DNA of 64,000 nt, taken from the NCBI GenBank assembly GCA_010093605.1, contig MU004195.1, positions 1,321,736-1,385,735 on the forward strand, given 5' to 3'. This DNA comes from Lophium mytilinum. Taxonomy: Eukaryota; Ascomycota; Dothideomycetes; Mytilinidiales; Mytilinidiaceae. Each line of letters starts with the position of its first letter. Position 1 is the first letter of the stretch. The position numbers were made by a program, and so were the translations under genes. Below are positions 48,118 to 58,497 of this stretch, piece after piece. The notes beneath the pieces are model-generated. The model saw only the letters and a list, made by a program, of their open reading frames with translations. It was not told the origin of the DNA and did not search any database.

Positions 48118-49200
48118 CTACCTTTTGATTGACGGAAGAGATCCTAGCGGGGGTACTCCTAACAGTGGCTTTGAACGATCAATAAAGCAGTCCGAACAGT
48201 GAGATGCCGGGAGAAACCATGAAGTAGAGAGGCAAGGCCCGACTGGAATTTTGAAGTTTCTGCTGGCGTACTGTCGATTGACATATCTTTTATAAGCCCA
48301 TTTGGAAACTCGGAAGCAGATAGTCTTGCTACACGCCATCCAGTTACGACAAGCCGGCCCAGCAGGTATGCCTTGGATGTCGCGCGTATTAAGGATAGTG
48401 AACCCATATTCAGTAATAGGATTTGGGTGTCTAATCCATCGTTCGACCTCGAAGCCAACAAAGACAACATCTTCATGGAAGACACGGTCAGCACGGTCCA
48501 GTTGATCGCCATATAGACCAGTGTCGGTTCCGATGCAGAGGAGGAGTTGTAAGGCAGTCGAGGCATCGACGGCAGCATTGTGATCTTCATCGCCGAGAGG
48601 AATTTTACAGTGAGTGGCACCAGTTCTGAGCCCTACAAAGGTTAGCAAAGTTTCAGACAACAAAACAATTCACATACCTAAGGAGTTGTTTGGCCATTGC
48701 CAGCCCGAAGGCTCTTCCTTGTTGTACACTTCGATGAGAACGTTTGTGTCTACGCAGTAGTGGATGTTGCGGTTAAGGTCCTTCGATTTGGAAGCACTAC
48801 CGAAGGGGTTGAATAGTTCATTCTTAGCCTCAAGTTCCATCTTCGAATCGTGCCCGACAAGAACAACAATCCTCCGGCCATCCTGCGTCAGGATAGCCTG
48901 CGACGTAATGACGTCGCTGGAAGCTTGTTGCGGCTCCGCCTAGGCTGTAATGAGAGCCCGAGAGCGCGTTCCTAGCCATCGCTTGACGTCTCGGCCTCTG
49001 CGCAAGTAGGGGATGCGTTTTTCTTTGATGCTCCAATGAACTGCGGAAACGCTGGGAATATCAGCAGAGTTCAGTACACTTGGATCAGGGCGCTTCCATG
49101 CTTGCCACTTGGGCACGGCTGGCGGGGACGCTCAAACGTATGACCTACCGGTAGTGTCTCGATTCAGAAGTGCCTCACATTTCAAAACCCACTCAACTTT
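48118..49200 (-). pseudogene. Decayed RNase-H-like 3'-5' exonuclease (Gfd2/YDR514C-like)
   Basis: One minus-strand frame reads LKCEALLNRDTTG, PKWQAWKRPDPSVLN, SADIPSVSAVHWSIKEKRI and RWLGTRSRALITA. After a TAG (48942-48940) it continues IVVLVGHDSKMEL; a TGA lies about 49,138. The frame then passes a clear 45-bp intron (48677-48633) into IPLGDEDHNAAVDASTALQL. The VLVGHD and HNA-x2-DA blocks fit DEDDh-type exonuclease motifs. A second module begins at VVFVGFEVERWI and NPITEYGFTILNTRDI, where the usual Asp-x-Glu is lost. From the ATG at 48840 the last 225 codons are open, so a shortened product is possible. Both stops are explicable as C-to-T changes. The family assignment is by motif only. Confidence 0.55.
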
Positions 49201-49470
49201 TCAAGTGCATATTTCATAAAACCTAATCATCATTTTCCACCTATCCTGAAGTGTCTTCAATACCCTCATTCTTTCGTCTGCATATCAAAATCTGCACTCC
49301 TTCTACCACTCACCGAACTTTTTCGTAGTGCCTTACCACAAATCCAGGCACGCCCCTTTGCCACAGCTTGGAATACAGGCTCTTGAACATCTAAACACGA
49401 TGCCCGAACTCGAAGAATGACACTCACACAACCTTTCAACTAGCCAACCATCTGCTAGCTGCACTGCTCC

Positions 49471-51387
49471 TCACATTGGTGCCGTATGAGCAACCTCCTC
49501 CGCCAACTCCCTTAGGCTCTCTTCCAGCCTCGCCGTCCTCCTCTCCAACGTCCGCTGGATCCTCATCATCTCTTCACTTTCATGCATCCCCTCGTTCTCC
49601 AAAGCGACCTGCAGCACATCTTCCCAGACCAGCGCCCACGCCTCTGCTTTCGCCGCCTGTCGCCGTGCTTCTAGGCTGTCGTATCGCGCTTTCGGCACGC
49701 CATAGAGGGAGCTTGGCTTCGGGTGAAGGACGCGGTCGCAGAGCGTCTCGGCGGCGCCGCTGGCGGTGCTGATGCGGGCTTCGAGGGATGCGGGGTCCGG
49801 TGTCGGGTCTGGAGTGGGGTTGGCGAATGGAAGAGAGGCTGGGGTTGGGGAAGATGTCTGGGTATCGCTGGTGTGGATTCGGGGAATTGTATGGGTGTCT
49901 AAGGTCGTAGCTCTGTTTTCAGAATTGGCTAGTGGCAGGGTTGGGCTGACGGCTGGCTTGCAGGTATCCTCGAGCAATCCTTGAGTGGGAGTAGTGCTAT
50001 GTGCTGGAGCGGGAGTAGGGTTGTGTGCTGGAGCAGGAGTAGTGCTGTGTGCTGGAACAGGAGTGGGGCCTTGGTTGATGGCTGTCCAGATGTCAGAAGC
50101 TCGTGGGCCGACTTGTTGAGTAGGTGGTGTCTGTACTAGACCCGCTCCTTCGCTAGAACTGGGGATATCATCCTGGCTCTCATCCTCGTCCCCGCCCTCC
50201 TCCCCAGAGTCTTCTTCGATCTCAAGCTCATCCAGCTCCATCTCTTGAGGCTGAGATTTCGGCACGGGCCGCTCGCATACGATGTTTTTCTCATCGCATT
50301 TCTCACACGGCCAGATACCCGTCGTCACTCCACTGCATCTCTTATGACCTCGGGAGCAGTGTGCACACCTAGCATTTGGCTGTCCACCCTTTACTGCCTT
50401 CGGTAGGCATACGGTTTTCTCAGCTTTAGAGCCTGTCTCGGTTTCGATCTCATCGCGTTTCATCTCCTCAGGCTCCGACGTCGTTGGTCTGCATTTGATT
50501 CCCTTCTTGAGGCATACTTCACACGGCCAAATGCTCGTCGTGCCTCCGCTACACTTCCTATGGTCTTTGTAGCAGCCTACGCAGCTCGTGTTCTTCAGTC
50601 CCAGTTTGTTCCCCACCCTGGCACTCACTTTTTTGGGGGCTTCGGCTTTCTTGGAGCCATCTTTCTGAACGGAAGTGATACAGGAGCCTTCGAAGCTCAG
50701 TTTCGCGGGCTTTGTAGGGGTCTTGTCGGCAGATTGAGTGACTGAAGACTCCTCATCTGGACCAAGAACTCGCTCGAGCCACTGTCTCGTCTGTGGTGTG
50801 GTCCTGCTCGCGGCCTGGTCTTCGTTCTTGTCCAGCAGCGCAGCCTGTTCGTCCTCATCGGGCGTCTGCCTGGCCTTGCTCCCGGTAGCTGCCTTTTTTC
50901 CCACTTTCACTGCCTGTTTAGGAGCCGCTTTCGTTTTCGACTTGCTCTTCGCAGCAGTACCGCGAGGCGTGCGCTGTCGCGGTGCCTGTTGTGCGGCCAT
51001 GCCGCTCGGCTCCCACGACCTGCCCGCCAGCGACTTCAAGTACGCGACTTTCGATTCCATGGTGCCGAGGTACGCTGGGAGTGCCAACGCACTGTTAGGC
51101 TGCTGTTCTTCCTTGCCCTTTGTGGCCGCATCGGATCCGCACTGGGTTTCATCCGCCGAAGGGGGAGCTGCTGGAAGCTGCTTGGTACTCGGCAAGGGCG
51201 CGGTGCCAGGCGGTGACGTCGGCTGAGCCTGTCCTCGTACGGCCTTCGATGTGGTTCTCTGCTTTTTGGATCCGGTGGCGGGCTCTGAGGTGGCTCCCTT
51301 CCGCTTGCTGGTGGTAGTATCCACCTGCATCTTGTTGTTGTCAATCGGAGGGTGGCTGATGTAGAGTCGTTCCTGCCAGGCTATCAT
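49471..51387 (-). CDS. Protein with two tandem Zn2Cys6-like clusters, 638 aa
   Basis: The long basic, Ala/Lys/Pro-rich N-terminal half has many AT-hook-free basic runs. It is followed by two cysteine clusters of identical plan, C-x2-C-x6-C-x9-C-x2-C-x6-C. The first begins CVGCYKDHRKCSGG (near 50,585) and the second CAHCSRGHKRCSGV (near 50,375). Both carry IWPCE before the fourth Cys. The spacing fits fungal Zn(II)2Cys6 DNA-binding domains, though these are usually single and N-terminal. After an acidic stretch come PAPAHSTT repeats and a C-terminal helical, coiled-coil-like segment (LERRTARLEESLRELAEEV). No fungal-specific factor domain is seen. The start may instead be the ATG at 51330, which has a better context. 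Confidence 0.75.
   Translation of the reverse strand: MIAWQERLYISHPPIDNNKMQVDTTTSKRKGATSEPATGSKKQRTTSKAVRGQAQPTSPPGTAPLPSTKQLPAAPPSADETQCGSDAATKGKEEQQPNSALALPAYLGTMESKVAYLKSLAGRSWEPSGMAAQQAPRQRTPRGTAAKSKSKTKAAPKQAVKVGKKAATGSKARQTPDEDEQAALLDKNEDQAASRTTPQTRQWLERVLGPDEESSVTQSADKTPTKPAKLSFEGSCITSVQKDGSKKAEAPKKVSARVGNKLGLKNTSCVGCYKDHRKCSGGTTSIWPCEVCLKKGIKCRPTTSEPEEMKRDEIETETGSKAEKTVCLPKAVKGGQPNARCAHCSRGHKRCSGVTTGIWPCEKCDEKNIVCERPVPKSQPQEMELDELEIEEDSGEEGGDEDESQDDIPSSSEGAGLVQTPPTQQVGPRASDIWTAINQGPTPVPAHSTTPAPAHNPTPAPAHSTTPTQGLLEDTCKPAVSPTLPLANSENRATTLDTHTIPRIHTSDTQTSSPTPASLPFANPTPDPTPDPASLEARISTASGAAETLCDRVLHPKPSSLYGVPKARYDSLEARRQAAKAEAWALVWEDVLQVALENEGMHESEEMMRIQRTLERRTARLEESLRELAEEVAHTAPM
49985..50070. 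repeat. 24-bp coding repeat (TPAPAHST)
   Basis: Three to four imperfect 24-bp units within the Zn2Cys6-like gene, each with GTGCTGGA and GGAGTAG on the plus strand. They encode Pro/Ala/His/Thr octapeptides. Confidence 0.75.
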
Positions 51388-52172
51388 GTCTGAGAGTGCA
51401 CGGAAGGTGTAGTAGGTTGAGGTGTTGAGTGGGTAACGATGAGGCGACGCGGGCTGGAGGAGGTGCGTTGTGGGCGCGTGTTGGTGTGGTCGACGGCCAT
51501 AGAAGGCTTTTTATCAGGACGCCTATTCTGGCCGCTAGATGGGGTATTCACTCGGCCCACATGTTATAAAACGCAAGGTCTGTGCTTGTTGTATTTTTGT
51601 ATTCAATGATGTTGAAGATCATAATGAAGATTATGGAGAGATGATGCCTACAAGAGAAGATGGTGTACAAGACATAGGTGCCGTGCAGAACCTACAGACC
51701 AGTCAGAGGTTCCTACCATACCTGAGCACCGCGACTTACGGCGACAAGCCAGAAGTCTATATACGCCCGTCTATCACTGCCAGGGGTACCCCATAGGGCT
51801 TCAAACCTTTAGGCGCGATGTCAAGTTCCAGGCAAGGCAAACCGAACTGCCCTTTAACTCACTGCCTACTAAGTAGCTAAGATACTCCTCTCAGTGCTGT
51901 CAAGTGAGCAAGATTGTAGCCAAACATGAACCGATTCGTGTGCTCAGCCTTACAGCGTAGTATTGTGAGCAGGTACGCGAGCAATGAATCGATTCAGTTC
52001 TGCAGAAGTAGTATTCAAAGAGCGTACATAGCCAGGGAGACTAGAAGTTCCAAATATCAAAACCTCGGTTGTGTTGAACAAGCGCCCCTTAGCAGAAGAA
52101 AAGAAAGCCCCAATCCATCTCCCCCTTCTCAGTCAATCCATAACCCCGTCTATCATAATCGCCCTATCCCCA
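51388..52172. other. Intergenic
   Basis: Between the Zn2Cys6-like gene and the SMP gene. A short stretch near 51,883-51,915 (TACTCCTCTCAGTG... GAGCAAGA) faintly resembles the duplicated exonuclease fragment at 47,999. No gene is supported. Confidence 0.35.
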
Positions 52173-52506
52173 CTACTTCTTTTCCTGACCAGCAGTCTGG
52201 TTCGCAGCCTTATCTGCCGCAGACTGCACTCGCGCCGCGAATGCAGGGTCGTTCCCACTCTTAGCCTATTCCTATTAGCCTCGCAACATCTTCAGCGGAC
52301 TTCTGCCAGGGTTGGCCTAGCTTGTAGTGTTCCAGGAGACTCACCTCAGCGGACTGAATGCGGGCGGCATCTTCTTTGGTCGTCTGGGCCGGGATGTTCC
52401 TGGGGTTTTTCTGGTCAGGTGCCTCAGCGGAGTGAATGCGGGCGGCTTCTTCTGTCGTAACCAGGGCCGGCATATCTCCGGGGGTGTTCTGGTCTGGTGG
52501 AGACAT
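52173..52506 (-). CDS. Small SMP (seed maturation protein) domain protein, 84 aa
   Basis: Two exons, 52506-52345 and 52265-52173, flank a 79-bp intron with a perfect GTGAGT donor and AATAG acceptor. Unspliced, the frame runs into a stop and loses the domain. Spliced, it reads TKEDAARIQSAEAKSGNDPA then FAARVQSAADKAANQ, the full SMP signature. The N-terminal part holds an extra half-copy, VTTEEAARIHSAEAPD, so the motif is duplicated. SMP domains were named from plant LEA-type seed proteins and also occur in small fungal proteins. A role in desiccation or stress tolerance is inference. No signal peptide or membrane span is seen. Confidence 0.8.
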
Positions 52507-52908
52507 CTCGAGTTCTGGGATGTCTGGAGGGTGATTTGAATTGGAAAGGTTGTGAGAGATGAGTAGTTCTTGGTTGGAAACGGAAGTGGAAATGGTCTAT
52601 GATGAGAAGCAAGGGTAGATGAAGGAGATGGTAGCATTTATACTTGGCGACTTCTGTAGTTTTCTGGCGAAGTGGTTTGCTGATTCCACATAAACCGCAA
52701 ATGGGCGACATAAGACTGTCGCATGTGAGTTGATCACGGTCTCTGCAGCATGTTTGCGGGCAGCAATCTGAAAGCTTGCCGTCTCCATACAAGCCGATCT
52801 CTCTAGCTTTCTCGTAGCTGGAAGATTGAAGGAACGAGTATCAAACTTTTGAAGTGTATGATGAATGAATTTAACTTATTCAGCTCTAAGTAATGTACCG
52901 AAGCTTTT

Positions 52909-55717
52909 CTACAATTCGTCCTTGTCTCTTGTCTGGCTCCCGAGATCAGGCATAGCCATAATCTTGACCACCAGACTTGTCCAGCCAGTGAAGTGCTGTG
53001 TCCTCTGTCCCTTTCCAGTCTCAGGATTGTACTGCTCCCATGCGAATCCTGTCTCCTTCCAGGACTCATACACGGTATCTACAAGGTTCTCGCGGAGCTC
53101 CGTGTATATTTTCCTCGCGCGCTTCTGATGTGGTCCCTTGGCTTGCGCAAGCACCTGTAAGCGAAGAGTCAGCATTCAGTCTGATCAATCCAGCCGCTCA
53201 AGGAAACATACCAGTAACTGATTAACAGCCAAATAATTCATGTTCATCCAGATAGGACCTCTCCAATAGTTCTCTTCGGTTCCGTAAAGCTCATCGCTTT
53301 TGCTCAAACTTCTTAATCCGTAGTCAGACCAAAGCTCGTCTGGGTCGTGAATCAGATCAAGAATTTCCCCCAATCTTGGGCTGTCAGGTGGTAATAGACC
53401 CGTCAGGAACGGGAAGATGGAGATGTAGCCTTTATGGCATACGTGTACGCTCTCTTCATAGTCGTCAATTGTTGCATCGCAATATGTTTTTTCCTTGTCA
53501 TCCCAGTGAAGGTCATCGATATTGCGGATGATAGCTTCTTCGTAGCCGGAGATTTCAGCGACGTCATCGGCATAGCCCAATATGATAGCTATACGTTTCA
53601 AGCTTCGAGTCATCATTCCCACCCAGCTAATCAAGTCAACGTGCAGCTCGCCAGGGTGTGGAGGCTGGGCACGAGGGTAGTCGTCCAGACCGGAGGTCAG
53701 AATGTGTTGTGGTGTGCGGCCGCGCCAGCGGTAGCCTTCTTTGGTGGAGAATGCTTCTCGGTCGTAGGATTTGATGTCGCCTGCTTGGGTCTTTCGGAAC
53801 CACCTATACTGACGCATTAGGAGAGGGTAGAGGTCCCGAAGATATTGAAGCGAGGCCTCGCGACTGGAGAGAATCGAAGTATAAGACCCGCTTGGAATGA
53901 TCTTCTGGTCTGATGGTTTCGCAGATGCTAGTGCTTCCAGCTTGTCAATGAGACCAGTGAGGACCATGAAGAGGGTTGGCGGGTTTGCATAATGAGGGTA
54001 TTGGACCTGGAACTCTTGCGGGACTTTGCTTCGGGCTTCGGCACCTAGAATTTGCTCGCGACCAATCCATCCATCCTCATCCATTAGGTTAAACCAACTC
54101 TTGATGATATCGAGACTAATCCGTTAGCATTTTCAGAAAGAGAAAATGGGGAAGGAGACCTACGTCAAGTCAGCATCCCAATCGAGCACAGGGAGTAAAT
54201 GGAAGCCTTCGTCCCATAGAAATCCCCGAGGAAAGAATGGCCTGGATGGAATGCTGGTGAACAACTCCGATGGGCCTTCGAACTCGGCTACGTTTCTTCC
54301 GCGTGCTTCAGCAGCTTCTTCCCAGAAGCCTTCGTTATCTTCCTCATACTCGGAGGCATAAGAGCGATCTACCCGAGAATCTCCATAGAAGTATCCAATG
54401 CCCCCTATTAAGTTCGAAAACAGGGATTTGGAGAATTCGTCGTATCTTTCTTTAATAAAAGGAGCATTGGGCGTGAAGATTTCCGAGAACCGGCTCGAAA
54501 AGCTTTTTGTGACCGTCTTGATTCGCGTGGTTAGATCTTCCGCTAAAAAAATGTTAGCTTGGTGAGCGGAGCAAATCATTTGGTGGTCCTACAAGTAACT
54601 GGCTCAGGTGCCGACGCTGATGAGTACAGAATGTCAAACTACATAATTCAGCTAACGTCCAATTTGTAAGTAGAGGGATGGTCTACCTCAAAGGCGCCTT
54701 CGAAGACCTTTTGCACCATGTGTAAATTGCCCTTTGCTACTTCATTTGAGATTGTGTAGACTTGAGCAGGCGGCGGAGGATTATCTTCGCCATATTTGGC
54801 AAGCAAAGCCTCTATTTGCGTCTTCAAATGGGCAAAGAGGATAGCTTCACTCCTCCTACGTCGTTAGCCAAGTTGTACACAAAATCACACAATGCAGTGT
54901 GAACCCACGTTTCGTCTGCCAGAGAGCGTCCTCTGGCAATTGGAAGCTATGCACAAACGTCCGATCCAAAGGCTGTTCATCGTAGCTCGGATGGCCTGGA
55001 GGCGGATGCTCTCCACTCCCCTCCGTAATTGTTATGTCGAAGTCTCCAAGCTCCATCGTCTGACCCTTGAGCTTCACGTCGCCATCAAATCCCGTATCCT
55101 CACCATCGTCGACCACCTCCAAGCTGCCGAGCCCTTCTAGAGACGCATACCACACTACAGTTGTTTTCAAATTGGGAGATGCATCAGCACGAGGGGTTCC
55201 CTTGATTCGCACAGCCCAATTTCCCCCGTGTGTTCCTCCAGGGACTTTCACAAACTCGGTAGTCAGGTCGAGGCGGTTTGAAGGATCGTGGATGGTCTGG
55301 CGACCGCCGGTCCGTACGTCATACTCGTCCCAGCCGTAGCCATCGAGCTCGTGCTGTTCGCAGGTGTGTCTGAAGTCTAAAAGAAAGCAAAGATGACAAG
55401 GTCAGCCGACGAAGCCCAATTGAGGTGAAGAATCAAGCTATGGTCCTAGAATCTAGCACCAACGTACTGTGCTGCACGCTTTGATAGTCCTCCACTCGTG
55501 CCCAAAGCAATCCTGTCATAAGGCTTTTTGGAATACGCGGGCGGACTCCGAAGTATAGGTTCGGTCTGTAGGGGCCCCATAACAGCGAATCATTGGATGC
55601 TTTCTCGATTTCGAGGACCGTCGACGCGGAGGCTGCAGCGTAAATAGCGGGGCATTGGGCCAGTAAAAGAGCACCGACAAGGACGGCGTAAAGGGGCCAT
55701 CGTAATAAAGGCTCCAT
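52909..55717 (-). CDS. cwh41: ER mannosyl-oligosaccharide glucosidase I, GH63
   Basis: This enzyme removes the outermost alpha-1,2-glucose from N-glycans in the ER. Exons on the minus strand: 55717-55468, 55376-about 54909, about 54855-54687, 54638-54593, 54542-54164, 54115-53212 and 53154-52909. Residues 1-28 are a signal anchor (LLRWPLYAVLVGALLLAQ). Family landmarks are LLWGPYRPNLYFGVRPR, FRHTCEQHELDGYGWDEYD, RGFLWDEGFHLLP, the GLDDYPRA block and NYWRGPIWMNMNYLA, which include the acidic catalytic region. The length, about 810-820 aa, is normal. The second intron cannot be joined in phase with its apparent GTGGGT donor; a donor a few bases inward (GTTCAC) would keep frame. Nested inverted-repeat elements lie about 200 bp upstream of the ATG. 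Confidence 0.93.
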
Positions 55718-55920
55718 GATATGTTTTGGGAGTGGAGGAAGCTCCGAGGCTGGCGTGGGAGCTTCCTGGTGAGATTGTGATATTTGGTGGTGGGGTTGCG
55801 GCGAGAGAACACGTTTCGGAGGTGCGCGTACATCACAGTAAATACAGGTTTCAAACACAATATCGTCACAGTAAGACAGCAATGATGGTAAATTTAATCC
55901 CATAGGTTTTATCAAGTACT

Positions 55921-56642
55921 ATTTGTGCTATTCAAAACAGCATGCAATCTCTTGGCGTTTTTCTTCCGCACCCTCACTTGCGCGCAGAGTATTTTAACCC
56001 CAACCTTAGGTCTAGAACCTTAAAATTTTTATAGTAGGTACTTTATATAGTGCTTAGCTTAAATATAAATTTATAGCTTTAAATATAAGAGAAAAGAGGA
56101 GTAACCTATACTTATACACGTGCTAAGATTTAAAGTTCCTTACTAAGTAGTACCCTTGTTACACGCTTACTAGGCACGCCGGGCATTAAAAAAGTGGCAC
56201 ACTCACCAAGATCTATCTTTTGCGGCCGTGTGTATACATGTCTGCCACTGCTTGGAGTGCTTCCACCGGTTTCCAGATAGCCCCAAGCTAAAAGGTTCTA
56301 TCTCTTTTACATTTGAAAAGATGTATTGAAGCACTCCAAACAGCGACAGACAAGTGTACAAAAGGCAAATGCGGGTTGAGTGTGCCACCTTTTTCGTGCC
56401 CCGCGTGCTAGGGTAGCACGCGTGCACTACGTAAATATTTTGCCTTTTCTAGAATTTTTACCACTATCTTCTATTTTTAAGGGCTAAAACTTAAGAGTTA
56501 TACTCCTAGAGCTAGGTGCTATATTATAGAAGGACTAGAATATTATAGCTTAAACTTTGTTGTAAGGAATATGCAAGAACACGCAAGTGAGGGTGCGGAA
56601 GAAAACGCCAAGAAATTGCATGCTGTTTTGAATAGCACAAAT
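55921..56642. mobile_element. Outer inverted-repeat element, non-coding, about 720 bp
   Basis: Its ends are inverted repeats of about 60 bp: 55921-55980 against 56582-56642, more than 90% identical in opposite orientation (ATTTGTGCTATTCAAAACAG at the left, its complement at the right). The interior is strongly AT-rich with no coding frame, unlike its surroundings. Another element sits inside. AAGTAC occurs just outside both ends, within 1 bp at the left and 4 bp at the right, and may be a target-site copy. It is best read as a non-autonomous DNA transposon or MITE-like element, possibly AT-shifted by RIP. Confidence 0.75.
56170..56411. mobile_element. Inner foldback element nested in the outer one, about 240 bp
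   Basis: The left arm (CTAGGCACGCCGGGCA, then AAAAAAGTGGCACACTCA) is matched in opposite orientation by the right arm ending at 56411. The pairing continues inward: a block near 56,230-56,265 with GGAGTGCTTC matches its complement near 56,330-56,365. Nearly the whole element can fold into one imperfect hairpin. It is GC-richer than the AT-rich host element around it, so it is probably a younger insertion. Confidence 0.7.
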
Positions 56643-57340
56643 CATTAAGTACAGAAGTGCATTTCTCCCTGCATCATGTGCATTTGAGCCCTTGTTCCAC
56701 AATATCACTCCCACTCCATTACCCATAGTGACACTATCAGTATTAGCAAAACCGAGAGCGGCCAGTGAAATAGCAGTCTCACCACCCATCATTCGAGATA
56801 ATATGAAGTTGCATGTTGAGCTTACCACTTCCGAAGACTGCACCGGATGAGCCATGTACCCATCGGTGTCGCAGCGTACGGAAGCAGCCTTCAATAACCT
56901 CGAAGAACAAGCAAATTGTGTGCAAAGTAGAAGCAGTGTTGAAGTCGCAAGTCGCCAGTCGCCGGCCTCCAGTCTTCGATCGTCAGTCCAGGACACAGCC
57001 ATTCACCAACTGCGAGGTGCCAGCCAACCTTCAGCCATTTTGCAACCAACCTCCAGATAATTACCAGTCCACACTAGCCACCATAACAACAAGCGCTAGG
57101 GGAAGTGAGGGGATAGTGTGCAAATTAAAAACAAAACACGTAGAGCGCGATGCACGCCCACGTACCTTATGAAAAAGTGGTTGGCATTCGGAATCCGGGG
57201 AGTTTGTAGAACTTCGTAGTACTGCATGCAAGCATACGGAGTGCTCTCATGAAACCGATCGATGGCTGATGTGATCTCAGCTGCGACTGGGGTAGTCCGT
57301 CAGTAATTGTGCCTTGAATGGAAGCGGCGGTTGAGTCTCT
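56643..57340. other. Intergenic
   Basis: Between the nested elements and the end of the SNRNP27-like gene. Two short opposing frames cross it without domain or splice support. Confidence 0.4.
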
Positions 57341-58156
57341 TTACCCAGGGCTGAGCGGCCTGTTGAAACCACCAGTACGGTTCATGTACTGCCGGGCCTT
57401 GATGACGGTCTCCCTCCTGACGCCGTACAGCTTGTCGTTCCCAGGCACCTTCGAGTTCTTGGTCGTCTTGAAACCAGCAAAGCCCATGACCTTCTTCATG
57501 TATTCGGCCTGTGCCTCAACGTCGTCAGCACCTGGGGAGTCGATGTCCATCTTTTCGACCTTGATGGGAACCTGGGACTGAAGGGCGGCGGCAGCCTTGC
57601 CGGATGGTTTGCGAGGCGGAGATGATGCACGACCACGGGGTCCTCGCGGTGGAGATCGGTTGCGGGCACCATTCTTCGTGTCTCTGCCCGGCGGCGTGCG
57701 GGATCTGCCACGTCGAGCACCTCGTCTGCCTCCTCGAACTGGGCTGCGGCTGCGCTCCCTCCGCTTGTTGTCGCGTCCGCCTCTGTCGTCACGTCGGTCG
57801 CCATCGCGCACTTCCTTCGCATCAACCTTATTGCCGCGGTCGTTGGTGTCCGGGCGAGAACGCTTAGCCGGAGGCTCTGCCATGTGTCCTGCTCCCACTG
57901 CTTTGGCTGGAGCGGAGGGTGGCGGAGTGAGGTCTGCGGCTTTGCGCTTGCCGAGATTCGAAGCCAGGGCGTTGGTATCTTGGGGTTTCTCGTAGGGCGG
58001 GGTGGGCAGTCCAGCTGGCTCAGAGGGAAGCTGCTTCGAATCCGTAGACTCCGGAGGGCTGGTTTCTGCTGCAGTAGTAGTTGAAGAGCTGCTCTTAGTT
58101 TTGACAGGAATGATGAAGCTGTCTGTCGTCAGCTTGATGAGCGCTTTGCGAGCCAT
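57341..58156 (-). CDS. SNRNP27-like U4/U6.U5 tri-snRNP protein, 271 aa
   Basis: A nuclear splicing factor of the tri-snRNP 27-kDa family. The start MARKALIKLTTDSFIIPVK is followed by a Pro/Ser-rich part. An Arg/Asp/Ser-rich RS-like region occupies residues 110-190 (RRERSRSPVRGGRRGARRG). The C-terminal 60 residues hold the family domain: YMKKVMGFAGFKTTKNSKV, GNDKLYGVRR, and ARQYMNRTGGFNRPLSP, which corresponds to the QYMNRRGGFNRPL ending of SNRNP27. It is a single exon. The ATG at 58156 is preferred to an in-frame one at 58222 because it fits where conserved sequence begins. It is divergently arranged with no close partner on the right. Confidence 0.85.
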   Translation of the reverse strand: MARKALIKLTTDSFIIPVKTKSSSSTTTAAETSPPESTDSKQLPSEPAGLPTPPYEKPQDTNALASNLGKRKAADLTPPPSAPAKAVGAGHMAEPPAKRSRPDTNDRGNKVDAKEVRDGDRRDDRGGRDNKRRERSRSPVRGGRRGARRGRSRTPPGRDTKNGARNRSPPRGPRGRASSPPRKPSGKAAAALQSQVPIKVEKMDIDSPGADDVEAQAEYMKKVMGFAGFKTTKNSKVPGNDKLYGVRRETVIKARQYMNRTGGFNRPLSPG

Positions 58157-58497
58157 GCTTGCAAGCGAGCACGTGAGTGCGTGGGGGTGAGTAGATATGC
58201 TGTTAGTGTCTGCAATTTCCACAAGAGCACGCTCACAATAGTGAATTGGAGTCGTGATCAGTGTGGTGAGTGTAGTTGGCAGGTTTCGAAGTGAGAGCAG
58301 CGGTCGAGAAGTGTTTATTTAAGCTCGTCGTGACATTTGGAAGGTGCAGTAAAGTCTTGGCATGTCTTGGCAAATTCATCGTGACTATGTTTGCCCTTGT
58401 GTACACGCACACGCCGGTGTCAGAAGGGCCTAGCGAGCCTACGTATCGTTCAGAGTGAATATGATCCTGCACTAGACTTGGTTTCCTCCCCTTCACC

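Noticed and set aside
56203-56427. Short minus-strand frame inside the nested element
   Set aside because: It consists of the arms of the foldback element and so has no independent coding support.
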